Positions 1 through 7,306 of a stretch of DNA of 9,102 bases are shown here, one piece after another. Both the position numbers and the translations under genes were made by a program. Positions within the stretch are counted from its first letter, which is position 1. Each line of letters begins with the position of its first letter. The notes under the pieces were generated by a model. That model did no database searches and had not been told where the DNA came from. It was given only the letters and a program-made list of their open reading frames with translations. Source of the DNA: Deltaproteobacteria bacterium RIFCSPLOWO2_02_FULL_57_26 (GTDB taxonomy: Bacteria; Desulfobacterota; Binatia; UBA9968). The stretch is taken from assembly GCA_001798455.1 (NCBI GenBank), contig MGSI01000046.1, positions 1 through 9,102 of the forward strand, written 5' to 3'.

Positions 1-1248
1 CATGTGGCCGCCGGTGTTGACCCCATCTCTGTAAGGGGTAGCTCCCAGGCCACTCCCGTGAATATCGTAGATTCCCATAGCGGTACGGATCCCCTCGCGG
101 TTGTGCCCCGCGGGAATATAGCCCGGCCCGCCCTCATACCACATGCCGTACCAGGTTGCGGTTACGTCTTCGTAGCGACCCGCGGCATAAAGCATCTTCG
201 CCGCGGCTTCGCAGACCGCAGCGACCAAAATTCCTCCAACCACGGGTGCCGCGGCGCAAGCGGCTGGAAACTTGCAGTTGAGCACTGAGCCCTCCGGGAC
301 CGAGAGCTTGACGGGAACGAATTTACCGTCGCTCCATGGAACATCCCAGAAGAGGGTGTTGGTGAGGGCGACACCCAGATGCGCCCTGGTGCTGGGGAGC
401 GTTGAGTTCACGTCGTTGGCCATTTGAGGACTGGTGCCGGAAAAATCCACTTCCAGCTCGTCCCCGCGCTTGGTCATCGTGCAAACTATTTGCAGAGGGA
501 CCGCCTTGGCTTGCTTCCTGTCCAGGGAGGTGAGGTAGGTCCTCGATATCCAGCGCCCGTCCGGAAGGGAGCGAAGCTTTGCTCTGGCCATCTCCTCCGT
601 GTCCCGAATAGTTTTCTCCCCAGCCTCCTGCACAAACGCAATGCCGAACTTCTCCACCAGTTCCAGATAGCGGCGGGCGCAGACGTTGTTTCCGGCGATC
701 ATCGCTTTGAGATCGAGGCCCACGTATTGCGGGTCCCGGCACTGTTCGGTAAGACTCCGGAAAACGTCTTCGCGAAACTCCCCTCGTTCGACTACTTTAA
801 GACCGGAGATGCGGATCCCTTCATGAAATATTTCCGTAGCCGCTCCTCGAAGGATTCCTCCCGTGTCGGCCGTGTGGGTACTTGTGGCCACCCAGGCAAC
901 CAGCTCCCCGCCGTAATAGATCGGCTTCACGATCATCATGTCGTAGGTGTGAGAGCCCGCCACGTAGGGATCGTTAAAGAAGAGCTGGTCTCCGTCGTAA
1001 AAGCCTGGAGACTCGCCAAACCACTTGATGAGGGTCTTGATGGCGTCCGAGGTGGCGTGGGCAAAACGCAGGTGCCCCGAGCAGGCGAGCACCATGGTTC
1101 CGCCGGAATCGTAAAAGGAGCTCATGCACTCGCCGCCCTGGGAAACAATCGGCGATGCGGTCACCCGCTGAAGCGTTATGCGTCCTTCCTCGCCTATAGC
1201 CCAGAGGCGGTGCAGGAACATCTCGTACTTTACTGGGTCGATTTGCAT
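1..1248 (-). CDS. HyuB-family (hydantoinase B/oxoprolinase) subunit, partial at left edge
   Basis: An uninterrupted reading frame of 416 codons runs from an ATG at 1246-1248 to base 1, where it is still open, so the C-terminus is missing. Family motifs appear in order: NDPYVAGSHTYD (residues 92-103), HTADTGG (125-131), ATEIFHEG (137-144) and VDFSGTSPQ near residue 272. They match the metal-site region of HyuB proteins, which with HyuA form ATP-dependent cyclic-amide hydrolases or, in relatives, acetone/acetophenone-type carboxylases. The start is supported by an AGGA five bases upstream, a further AGGAGGG at 1263-1269, and an in-frame stop upstream at 1294-1296. It differs from the HyuB at 3347-5095: the usual NDPYxGGxHLPD reads NDPYVAGSHTYD and HHADIGG reads HTADTGG. 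The N-terminus (IDPVKYEMFLHRL) recalls acetone-carboxylase-like HyuB proteins, which is a weak inference. No HyuA partner lies beside it in the window; one may lie beyond the left edge. Confidence 0.88.
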   Translation of the reverse strand, partial: MQIDPVKYEMFLHRLWAIGEEGRITLQRVTASPIVSQGGECMSSFYDSGGTMVLACSGHLRFAHATSDAIKTLIKWFGESPGFYDGDQLFFNDPYVAGSHTYDMMIVKPIYYGGELVAWVATSTHTADTGGILRGAATEIFHEGIRISGLKVVERGEFREDVFRSLTEQCRDPQYVGLDLKAMIAGNNVCARRYLELVEKFGIAFVQEAGEKTIRDTEEMARAKLRSLPDGRWISRTYLTSLDRKQAKAVPLQIVCTMTKRGDELEVDFSGTSPQMANDVNSTLPSTRAHLGVALTNTLFWDVPWSDGKFVPVKLSVPEGSVLNCKFPAACAAAPVVGGILVAAVCEAAAKMLYAAGRYEDVTATWYGMWYEGGPGYIPAGHNREGIRTAMGIYDIHGSGLGATPYRDGVNTGGHM

Positions 1249-1287
1249 AGCAGTCCTAACGTCCCTCCTGTATTTTTCGAAAGTTGG

Positions 1288-1317
1288 ATTATGTTACAGG
1301 CAGCGAGGGCATGTCAA
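1288..1317 (-). promoter_or_regulatory. Sigma70-like promoter for the leftward hyuB-like gene
   Basis: Read on the minus strand there is a perfect TTGACA (1312-1317), an 18-base spacer and CATAAT (1288-1293, five of six consensus). Transcription would start near 1281, giving a leader of about 33 bases that still includes the AGGAGGG at 1263-1269. A TTTCGAAA palindrome lies at 1275-1282, close to the predicted start. Confidence 0.55.
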
Positions 1318-1408
1318 CGTCACGGCGCCACTCCGTGCGGCAGCCGTCAAATCGGTGATAATTTTATTCCTGGTTAAGCCGCCTTGGCGTAGGAGCACAC
1401 GTCGGCGA

Positions 1409-1436
1409 GCGTGGGAGTTGCATGAATCTCCCGCGC
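1409..1436. repeat. 28-base inverted repeat, possible operator
   Basis: Left arm GCGTGGGAG (1409-1417) pairs with right arm CTCCCGCGC (1428-1436), nine pairs with one G-T wobble around a 10-base centre. No T-run follows on either strand, so an intrinsic terminator is unlikely. It sits between the two outward promoters, roughly 90 bases behind the leftward -35 box and 140 behind the rightward one. A regulator-binding dyad is a reasonable inference. Confidence 0.4.
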
Positions 1437-1579
1437 CGGCTCAATCGTCAGAAACTCCTACCGTTCAAATCATTCTACACCACCCGTAGCTTTGCAAGTT
1501 ATTTGAGGCCCCACTGTGATTCCTCCTTGGAAACAGAAAATAGGGTCGGAGTGAGTGGCCCAGTTGTCCTCCGAAGGGT

Positions 1580-1607
1580 TTGACTCACACCTCGTTTGTG
1601 GGATAAT
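1580..1607 (+). promoter_or_regulatory. Sigma70-like promoter for the substrate-binding-protein gene
   Basis: TTGACT (1580-1585, five of six) and GATAAT (1602-1607, five of six) are separated by 16 bases. Transcription would start near 1614, giving a leader of about 80 bases before the GTG at 1696. The spacer contains short CACA and TGTG arms, too small to claim as an operator. Confidence 0.6.
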
Positions 1608-1695
1608 GAGCCAGTTTTTGGCGTCGGTCAAGTAAGTAAAAATCGGGCTGACAAAAGTCTTTAGGGAAAAAATTCGAAGAGCGGGGGAGGACTAG

Positions 1696-2694
1696 GTGAA
1701 GCTATCGCAGCTGTTTTTAGCCTCGGTATTGGCATTCTTATTTACGGGTGTGTTGGTTCGGCCTCCTGAGGTTTCAGCACAGACTATTAAAATGACCATC
1801 GGAACGGGAGGCATTAACCCAGGCACCAGTCTGCCATTCATCGCTGAAAAAGAACAGCTGTTTGCGAGGCATGGCCTTGACGTGAAGATCATCAACACTC
1901 CGACCCCCGCCGCCGTGCAGGCCATGCTGAGCGGGACCATGCATGCACTCATGTCATTTGGCGGACCTGCTTTGCCAACCGCGACATTACAGGGCGCGCC
2001 ACCTTTTGTGATGGTCTCTTCCTGGGTAAGTGTTTTTCCTTATAGGATTGTAGCTCGCAGGGAGATTACAAATCCTAAGGAACTAAAAGGGAAGACAGGG
2101 CAAATAGGAGTTCCCTTTGGGACTGCACCGCACGCAGCTCTCATATTTGGCTTGGCCAAACTGGGACTTGACCCTGAAAAGGATGTCAAATTGATTCAAA
2201 TGCCGCGAGCTGATTGGGGAAGCGTGTTGACGCAGCTGGAACGAGGCGACGTCCAGTTTGCGCCGTTTCCCCCGCCTTATGACCGTCTGGCAGAAAAGCG
2301 TGGATTCCGCGTCTTAGTTTCCTTGCCTGACATGAACATACCTTGGTCGCAAAACGGGGAGTGGGTGTTGAAATCTTATCTAACGAGCAATAGGGAGGCT
2401 GTTCTACGCCTCCTCAGAGTGGTGTCAGATAGCATGAAGACTTTTTTTGAGGAAAGAGAAAAAACACTTGCCTATCTCTCTGAGTTCCTAGGGACCAATC
2501 GGGAAGATACGGAGTATGCTTACGAATTTTACTTGAAATGGGTCGAGCGACAGCCCAGGCCAAGGGTGGAGTCCGTGCGGAATCTCTTGGAGGCCATTAA
2601 AAAGACAACCCCTAAAGCAGCCACGGCAGACCCCGCTTCGTTCGTCGACACGAGCTTAGTGGACCAGCTGATTAAGGAGGGATACTTCAAGTGA
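1696..2694 (+). CDS. ABC transporter substrate-binding protein, SsuA/NMT1-like
   Basis: The 332-residue product is an exported periplasmic binding protein of the nitrate/sulfonate/taurine/thiamine-precursor type (SsuA/NMT1-like). It captures a small organic solute for an ABC importer. The start is a GTG preceded by GGGGGAGGA at 1683-1691, four bases away. Residues 1-28 form a signal peptide: a short Lys n-region, a hydrophobic core (LFLASVLAFLFTGVLV) and a VSA-Q cleavage context. The mature part shows family hallmarks: an opening strand with PFIAEKEQLFARHGLDV, then a VQAMLSGTMHALMSFGG stretch, a NPKELKGKTGQIGVPFGT segment, and a C-terminal SLVDQLIKEGYFK. No ATPase or permease gene of an ABC system lies beside it, so it is either an orphan or works with a distant transporter. 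GC counted on sample stretches is about 43-62%, lower than in the hyu genes. The ligand cannot be predicted. Confidence 0.88.
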   Translation: MKLSQLFLASVLAFLFTGVLVRPPEVSAQTIKMTIGTGGINPGTSLPFIAEKEQLFARHGLDVKIINTPTPAAVQAMLSGTMHALMSFGGPALPTATLQGAPPFVMVSSWVSVFPYRIVARREITNPKELKGKTGQIGVPFGTAPHAALIFGLAKLGLDPEKDVKLIQMPRADWGSVLTQLERGDVQFAPFPPPYDRLAEKRGFRVLVSLPDMNIPWSQNGEWVLKSYLTSNREAVLRLLRVVSDSMKTFFEEREKTLAYLSEFLGTNREDTEYAYEFYLKWVERQPRPRVESVRNLLEAIKKTTPKAATADPASFVDTSLVDQLIKEGYFK

Positions 2695-2784
2695 TTTGTA
2701 GATCTTTATATCCTTCCGTAAGGTCCACACCAAGAGCATCAGCTTGCCTCAGAATCTTCGATGGTTGTGATGTACGGCGCGAAA

Positions 2785-2798
2785 CCTCCTTGTGGAGG
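2785..2798. terminator. Weak hairpin between convergent genes
   Basis: CCTCC (2785-2789) pairs with GGAGG (2794-2798) across a four-base loop. On the minus strand only three T's follow, and on the plus strand none. It lies in the 116-base gap between the convergent binding-protein and RidA genes, where a shared terminator would be expected, but the stem is short and the call is tentative. Confidence 0.25.
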
Positions 2799-2810
2799 AA
2801 GCAAAACTAA

Positions 2811-3242
2811 TCAATCAATAGCAGCTATTCCCGAAATTTCTATCAGGGCGTGGGGGGGCATCAATCCAGCCACGAAAACTGTTGCGCCTGGCGGCTGGTG
2901 CTCACCTAACATTTCCTCTCTCACTTTATTTCCGACTGTCCTATACTCATTCAGAGCCGATATTACCACATATGAATCGAGCCGAACGACGTCCTTAAGG
3001 GACGCGCCCGCAGCCTCCAGCGCTGCTTTAAAATTGGCATAGGTTTGGCGCATTTGGGCAGCCAGGTCTATGGATTGATGGTTCAGGTCCTTGAAGTTGA
3101 GGTCATATCCGACGATTTTCCCGTTTTCGCCCATCGGTATCTGGCCAGCCACAAATACCAGGTGCTTGGCTGTGACTTTTACGGCATGGGTGTAGGATCC
3201 AGTCGGGTTGTGAATCGACCTAGGCTTAATTTTCTCTATCAT
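2811..3242 (-). CDS. RidA/YjgF/YER057c/UK114-family protein
   Basis: This 143-residue protein is slightly longer than the ~130 typical of the family. RidA proteins form trimers and in the best-known branch hydrolyse reactive enamine/imine intermediates to ketones and ammonia. Recognisable parts are VFVAGQIPMGENGKIVG (residues 29-45), the helix TYANFKAALEAAGASLKDVV (67-86), and the C-terminal strand around ATVFVAGLMPPHALIEI (120-136) with the conserved Glu at 135. The arginine that normally follows Pro-Ala in the PARxxV motif, and that binds the substrate carboxylate, aligns with Gly119 (QPPGATV). The protein may therefore belong to a Rid branch without the classic deaminase activity. The ATG has a strong AGGAGGG at 3251-3257, eight bases upstream, and a promoter-like sequence of its own. 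It lies downstream of hyuAB on the same strand and may handle an intermediate of that pathway. GC is about 45-53% on sampled lines. Confidence 0.9.
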   Translation of the reverse strand: MIEKIKPRSIHNPTGSYTHAVKVTAKHLVFVAGQIPMGENGKIVGYDLNFKDLNHQSIDLAAQMRQTYANFKAALEAAGASLKDVVRLDSYVVISALNEYRTVGNKVREEMLGEHQPPGATVFVAGLMPPHALIEISGIAAID

Positions 3243-3274
3243 TTTGCAGGCCCTCCTTTATGAGATGAAGTACC

Positions 3275-3304
3275 CTAATAGGATTTAATGATGGATCTTG
3301 TCAA
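3275..3304 (-). promoter_or_regulatory. Promoter-like sequence upstream of the RidA gene
   Basis: On the minus strand a perfect TTGACA (3299-3304) is followed by 18 bases and TATTAG (3275-3280, four of six). Transcription would start near 3268, about 26 bases before the ATG and just ahead of the AGGAGGG. It would let the RidA gene be expressed separately from hyuAB, whose stop is 104 bases upstream. The weak -10 box lowers confidence. Confidence 0.4.
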
Positions 3305-3346
3305 GGCCAGTTTGTGCAGAGAGAGTAGGCTAGAAAAAGGCGCAGT

Positions 3347-5095
3347 CTAGGCTCTGGAGTTCTGTTTGCGCAGGGCGGCGCGCAAGGCTTCGGTTCTCTC
3401 CCGGTCGATGCTTCGTCCATCCGGGGATAGGGCGACGCCGTACTCGTCCCGTGCGTGCTCCGCGGAGATCTTGCCGTCGCGAACGTCCTTGAGGACCCTC
3501 TCCGGATCTCGTCCCAGTACATCCCCCCATCCGCCTGCCCCTGCAGTCTGGTGCTGGATCCAGTCTCCTCGCTTGATCGTGATCTGGAATTTGGAGGGCA
3601 TCTGTCGGATCGCGCCGTTCGCGGAGAGGAGGGTTTGCCCCGGACGACCTGGCTTGCCCCCCTGCAAGCCATAGGGGAGGAACTTCAGCCGATCCGCCCG
3701 CATGTGCACCTTGGCCTCCTCAGCCCCGCGCAGTCGCCACTTGCGGGTCACCGACAGGCCGCCCCGAAACTTGCCGACCCCAGCGGTGTCAGGCACGAGC
3801 GCGTACTCTTCCACTAGAAGGGGGGATTCGATCTCGATCACTTCCACAGGGGTGTTGGAAAAGTTGGAGCACAAGCCCGCCAGGTGATCGATGCCATCCT
3901 TATCAGGGCGGCCGCCCCATGATCCGGGAAGCCAGTCCAGCTGGACAAAGGGTCTCCGATCGGGATAATAGCCCGACACGCTGATGTTGCAGTCCGTGGC
4001 GACACCGCAGGCCAGGATTCTTTCTGGCAACATCTGGGCAAGGGCTCCGAGAAGGGTGTCGGAAGCCCGAATCGCCGTGAGCACCCTGGAGGCGACAGGA
4101 GCCGGGGGCAAAGCATCCACGAGCGTACCCGGGACGGTCACCACTTTCAGAGGACGAAAAAATCCCTCGTTGTTCGGGATGTCGGGGTCGAGGATGCAGC
4201 GGACGGCGAAATAAAAGCTCGACAGGGCGTAAGACCGGGTCATGTTGATCGCGCCCTTCACCTGGGGAGCCGTCCCGGTGAAATCAGCGGTGAGTTCGTC
4301 ACCCTGCTTCTTCAAGGTTACGCGGATGGGGATAGGGTCGGTGGTCAAGCCGTCGTCGTCCAGGAAATCGGAGAAAGAGAACTCGCCGTCTGGCAGTTTT
4401 CGAATCGCATCCCGAGTGCGCTCCTCGCTGTAGTCTAGCAGGTCTCGCAGATACCATTGGGTGGTCTCTAACCCATACTCCTGGACCAGCGCGGTCAACC
4501 CTTCTTCACCCTCGGAGCAGGCGGCCACTTGCGACGAGATGTCGGCCATGACCGTCTCGGGAACGCGGACGTTTCGTCGGATCATCGATAGGAGGGTTTC
4601 ATTGGGTTTCCCTCGATCGAAGAGTTTTAGCGGAGGGATGCAAAGTCCTTCCTGGTAGATCTCGGTAGCGGCCGAGGAAATGCCTCCCGCGGCAATGCCC
4701 CCGATGTCGGCGTGGTGCATGACCGTGCAGGAGAAGCCAAGGACGCTGTCGCCGATAAAGACAGGCTTGAACATGTAGATATCCGGGAGGTGGGCCCCGC
4801 CGTCGTAGGGATCGTTCAGGACATAGACGTCTCCGGGATGACAATCATTGCGAAACCGTTTCAGAACGGCCTGGACGGCGGGAGGGATGCTCCCCAGCAT
4901 CAGCGGCAAGCACAGTCCAAGAGCTACAAGCTCGCCGTCGGCGTTGCACAAAGCCGTAGAGAAATCCATCACCTCCTTGGCCACGGTCGACCTGGCGGTT
5001 CTCACCACGGTGACGGCCATCTGGTCGGCGATCGCAGCGATGGCATGCTGCATGAGCTCGAAAGTGATAGGGTCGCGGCGAGATTCTTTGGCCAT
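3347..5095 (-). CDS. hyuB: Hydantoinase B/oxoprolinase subunit (HyuB)
   Basis: The product is 582 residues, a full-length HyuB. With HyuA it forms ATP-dependent amidohydrolases acting on cyclic amides (N-methylhydantoin, 5-oxoproline) or related carboxylases. Visible motifs are DPITFEL near the N-terminus (8-14), NDPYDGGAHLPD (94-105), HHADIGG (127-133), ATEIYQEG (143-150), VDALPPAPVASR in the central part and AGAGGWGDVLGRDPERV near the C-terminus. All are canonical and none of the key residues I can name is missing. I chose the ATG at 5093-5095, four bases after the hyuA stop, because family members begin just before DPITFE. An alternative GTG at 5150-5152 would add 19 residues without family resemblance and overlap hyuA by 53 bases. 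The ribosome binding site is weak (AGGT at 5105-5108), which fits translational coupling to hyuA. It is transcribed with hyuA, most likely from the promoter at 7371-7399. The exact substrate is unknown. Confidence 0.93.
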   Translation of the reverse strand: MAKESRRDPITFELMQHAIAAIADQMAVTVVRTARSTVAKEVMDFSTALCNADGELVALGLCLPLMLGSIPPAVQAVLKRFRNDCHPGDVYVLNDPYDGGAHLPDIYMFKPVFIGDSVLGFSCTVMHHADIGGIAAGGISSAATEIYQEGLCIPPLKLFDRGKPNETLLSMIRRNVRVPETVMADISSQVAACSEGEEGLTALVQEYGLETTQWYLRDLLDYSEERTRDAIRKLPDGEFSFSDFLDDDGLTTDPIPIRVTLKKQGDELTADFTGTAPQVKGAINMTRSYALSSFYFAVRCILDPDIPNNEGFFRPLKVVTVPGTLVDALPPAPVASRVLTAIRASDTLLGALAQMLPERILACGVATDCNISVSGYYPDRRPFVQLDWLPGSWGGRPDKDGIDHLAGLCSNFSNTPVEVIEIESPLLVEEYALVPDTAGVGKFRGGLSVTRKWRLRGAEEAKVHMRADRLKFLPYGLQGGKPGRPGQTLLSANGAIRQMPSKFQITIKRGDWIQHQTAGAGGWGDVLGRDPERVLKDVRDGKISAEHARDEYGVALSPDGRSIDRERTEALRAALRKQNSRA

Positions 5096-5099
5096 GTCT

Positions 5100-7205
5100 C
5101 TAAGACCTGCGGACTTCCATATTGATGTTCCCCCATTCGTCCCTCCGGGCACGACAGCGCGGCGGAACCACTGTGGTCGAGTCGTATTCCTCGACGATGA
5201 GCGGTCCTTCCTGAAAGCTATGATCGAGCTGATCCCGGCTCACGACGGAAGTCTCGATCCAGCCGAAAGCCGGGCCAAAGTAAGCGCGTCGTTGGCGACT
5301 CGGAAGGCAGGCTGCGGAGGAAGGATTCAACGAGCGAGTCAGGCCCTGGAATGTTTGCGGCCTTTCTCTGAGCCCTCGAGCAATCACCCTCAAATTGACG
5401 AACTGGACAGGACTCTCGGGGACGCGATACCCATACGTGTGCTCGTGCTCTTGCTCAAAGGCCTCGCGCAGAATAGCCAGGCTTTCGAGTCTCAGGGAAC
5501 CGTTGGGCAGAGGAATGGCTAGATCCGAGTTTTGACCCACATATCGGACGTCAGCTATTGCCTGTATCTGGGCTCTCTCGTTAGCGTAGCCTTCCCACGC
5601 CAGATCGTCGTACGCCTTCCTCACGAGCTGGGTCCAGGCCTCGTTAACGTCTTCGAGCCTGGCATCGGCGAACTTGTTCCAGAAGGTCTGCGTGTAATGG
5701 TGCTCCAGGTCCGAAAAGAGGAGCCCGAGGGAGCTAAACAATCCTGGCGCAGGAGGGATGACCACTTGGACCATCTCCATCTCCTGGGCGAGATGCGCCG
5801 CGTGGACCGGACCGCTCCCTCCGAAGGCCCAGAGTACGAACTTCCTCGGGTCGCGCCCGCGTTCGATGGAGACCGCGCGGACCGCTCTTACCATGGTCGC
5901 ATTAGAGATAAGATGAATGCCGTACGCGGCTTGCACCAGCTCAAGCCCCAAAGGCCGGGCAATCCGGTCATGGAGGGAGCGGCGTGCGGCGTCCGCGTTG
6001 ATACGTAGGGCCCCTCCAGCCAGGTATTCGGGGTTCAGGTAACCCAGAACCACATTGGCGTCAGTGACCGTCGGGTCGCTTCCCCCGAGGTCGTAGCCTA
6101 CGGGTCCGGGGCTGGCTCCGGCGCTCTGAGGGCCCACTTTTAGAATCCCTCCCACGGCAATCCAGGCGATGCTTCCCCCTCCGGCCCCGACTTCGGCAAT
6201 GTCCAGGATAGGGACCCGCACCACATGGCCTCCGCCCTTCAGCATCCGATGGCCTATGTTGAGGCCGGCTCCGACCTCGTACTCGTTGGTTTTAGTCACT
6301 TCGCCCTTTTCGATGATGCAGGCCTTGGCTGTCGTGCCACCCATGTCAAAGCTGATAAGATTCTCCATTCCGGTCCGCCGCGCCATGAAAAGCGTGCCGA
6401 TGACCCCTGCGGCAGGACCGGATTCGATGATGTGGATTGGCTTATCGATGGCTCTGCGGGCAGGAGTCACGCCGCCGTTCGACTGCATGACAAGAAGCGG
6501 ACAGACCATTCCGATGCTTCCGAGCTTCTGAGCGAAGCTCTCCACGTAGCCCTTCACAACCGGTTGGACATAAGCATTCACAACCGTGGTGCTGGCGCGT
6601 TCAAACTCCTTGATTTCGGGGAGGAGGACACTCGACAGATTGACAAAGATGCCCGGAGCTTCGCTCGCAAGATAGCGACCGATCTCCGCTTCGTGTCTCG
6701 GGTTCCGATACGAATTGATAAGACATACCGCTACAGACTCAACCTTTTCCTCCAGTAAGGAGCGAACCGCCCTGGCCACGCCGGCCATGTCGAGGGGGAC
6801 GAGCACCTCTCCGTCAGAGGCGATTCGTTCTTGGACTTCCATCCGGAGATACCTGGGAACCAGAGGGGTGGGCCTTTCCCATTCCATGTCGTAGAGCTGC
6901 GGTCTTCGAATTCTCCCAAACTCCAGAACGTCACGGAAACCCCGCGTTGTGATGAGGCCCACTTTTGCTCCCGAGCGTGTCAGGATCGCGTTTGTGGCTA
7001 TGGTCGTGCCGTGGATGACCACCTCGATCTCGCGCCCTTCCAGACCTTTCTCGTTAAGGGACAAGCCGATAGCATCCAGGATTCCTTCGCTGTAATCCTT
7101 TGGAGTCGAGAGGACTTTTTTGATGGTTACCTCACCGGCCTCGTCCATGAAGACGACATCGGTGAACGTGCCCCCAACATCCACTCCCACGCGGTAGCGC
7201 GTCAT
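5100..7205 (-). CDS. hyuA: Hydantoinase A/oxoprolinase subunit (HyuA)
   Basis: This 701-residue protein is the ATP-binding partner of HyuB. In the family it phosphorylates the cyclic-amide or enol form of the substrate, in the actin/hexokinase-like (ASKHA) fold. Motifs in order: GVDVGGTFTD phosphate-binding loop (7-16), HGTTIATNAILTR (65-77), RGFRDVLEFGR (88-98), QSNGG (241-245), ESGPAAG (261-267), the second phosphate motif FDMGGTTAK (286-294) and EVGAGGGSIA (338-347). Length and order are normal for the ~700-residue HyuA type. The ATG at 7203-7205 is the only possible start, since an in-frame TGA lies three codons upstream (7212-7214). Only a weak GGGGA touches this start, but a short upstream ORF ends in an ATGA overlap with it, so coupled initiation is plausible. 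The gene is followed by hyuB after four bases. The family also includes caprolactamase and acetone-carboxylase-like enzymes, so hydantoin itself should not be assumed. Confidence 0.95.
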   Translation of the reverse strand: MTRYRVGVDVGGTFTDVVFMDEAGEVTIKKVLSTPKDYSEGILDAIGLSLNEKGLEGREIEVVIHGTTIATNAILTRSGAKVGLITTRGFRDVLEFGRIRRPQLYDMEWERPTPLVPRYLRMEVQERIASDGEVLVPLDMAGVARAVRSLLEEKVESVAVCLINSYRNPRHEAEIGRYLASEAPGIFVNLSSVLLPEIKEFERASTTVVNAYVQPVVKGYVESFAQKLGSIGMVCPLLVMQSNGGVTPARRAIDKPIHIIESGPAAGVIGTLFMARRTGMENLISFDMGGTTAKACIIEKGEVTKTNEYEVGAGLNIGHRMLKGGGHVVRVPILDIAEVGAGGGSIAWIAVGGILKVGPQSAGASPGPVGYDLGGSDPTVTDANVVLGYLNPEYLAGGALRINADAARRSLHDRIARPLGLELVQAAYGIHLISNATMVRAVRAVSIERGRDPRKFVLWAFGGSGPVHAAHLAQEMEMVQVVIPPAPGLFSSLGLLFSDLEHHYTQTFWNKFADARLEDVNEAWTQLVRKAYDDLAWEGYANERAQIQAIADVRYVGQNSDLAIPLPNGSLRLESLAILREAFEQEHEHTYGYRVPESPVQFVNLRVIARGLRERPQTFQGLTRSLNPSSAACLPSRQRRAYFGPAFGWIETSVVSRDQLDHSFQEGPLIVEEYDSTTVVPPRCRARRDEWGNINMEVRRS

Positions 7206-7306
7206 TCCCCGTCACTTCCGGTAAAGGGCGTCGACAAAGCCTGAGGCCTCAAGCTCTTTCGGCAAGGAGCTCTCTTCTTCAGCAAATGCGAAAGTCGCGA
7301 CCTCAT
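7202..7306 (-). CDS. Short leader ORF overlapping the hyuA start
   Basis: An ATG at 7304-7306, directly preceded by an in-frame GTG, lies ten bases after a full AGGAGG (7317-7322). It opens a 34-codon frame that starts MRSRLSHLLKK. It ends at a TGA overlapping the hyuA ATG in the classic ATGA arrangement. The product is basic at its N-terminus, has no recognised domain, and resembles at best the start of a signal peptide. It could couple translation to hyuA, which lacks a good site of its own. It could also be the remaining start of a deleted gene. Expression is inferred only. Confidence 0.35.
   Translation of the reverse strand: MRSRLSHLLKKRAPCRKSLRPQALSTPFTGSDGE
7212..7306 (-). pseudogene. 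Possible relic of a substrate-binding-protein gene
   Basis: In the frame that ends at the TGA 7212-7214, the last 18 codons (7215-7268) read SLPKELEASGFVDALYRK. This has the style of the C-terminus of SsuA/NMT1-like binding proteins. It matches the tail of the binding protein at 1696-2694 at S, L, L and G over an ungapped 12-residue stretch (SLVDQLIKEGYF). Just upstream, in a different frame, lie an AGGAGG and a signal-peptide-like start. The simplest reading is an internal deletion that joined the first codons of a binding-protein gene to its last codons out of frame. The match is short, so chance cannot be excluded. Confidence 0.3.

Larger units (their letters stand above)
1249..1695. other. 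Divergent intergenic regulatory region (no gene seen)
   Basis: These 447 bases separate the leftward hyuB-like gene from the rightward substrate-binding-protein gene. I find no reading frame here with recognisable protein character and no RNA gene. The region contains one sigma70-like promoter for each flanking gene, at 1288-1317 (minus) and 1580-1607 (plus), and a 28-base inverted repeat at 1409-1436 between them. It is much longer than two promoters need, so binding sites for a regulator are likely, though no regulator gene is present in the window. Confidence 0.6.

Noticed and set aside
424..1377. Long plus-strand open frame of 317 codons
   Set aside because: It runs antisense to the HyuB-like gene, whose motifs are clear on the minus strand; its product has no family character.
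2711..2722. CCTT/AAGG mini-hairpin after the binding-protein gene
   Set aside because: The stem has only four pairs and no T-run follows, so it is not a credible terminator.
3329..3353. CTAGA/TCTAG arms with a T-run just after the hyuB stop
   Set aside because: Only five AT-rich pairs form and the T-run lies inside the loop rather than after the stem, unlike an intrinsic terminator.
5096..5152. Upstream GTG start extending HyuB by 19 residues
   Set aside because: The added residues do not resemble HyuB N-termini and would overlap hyuA by 53 bases; the ATG at 5095 fits the family start and a tight operon.
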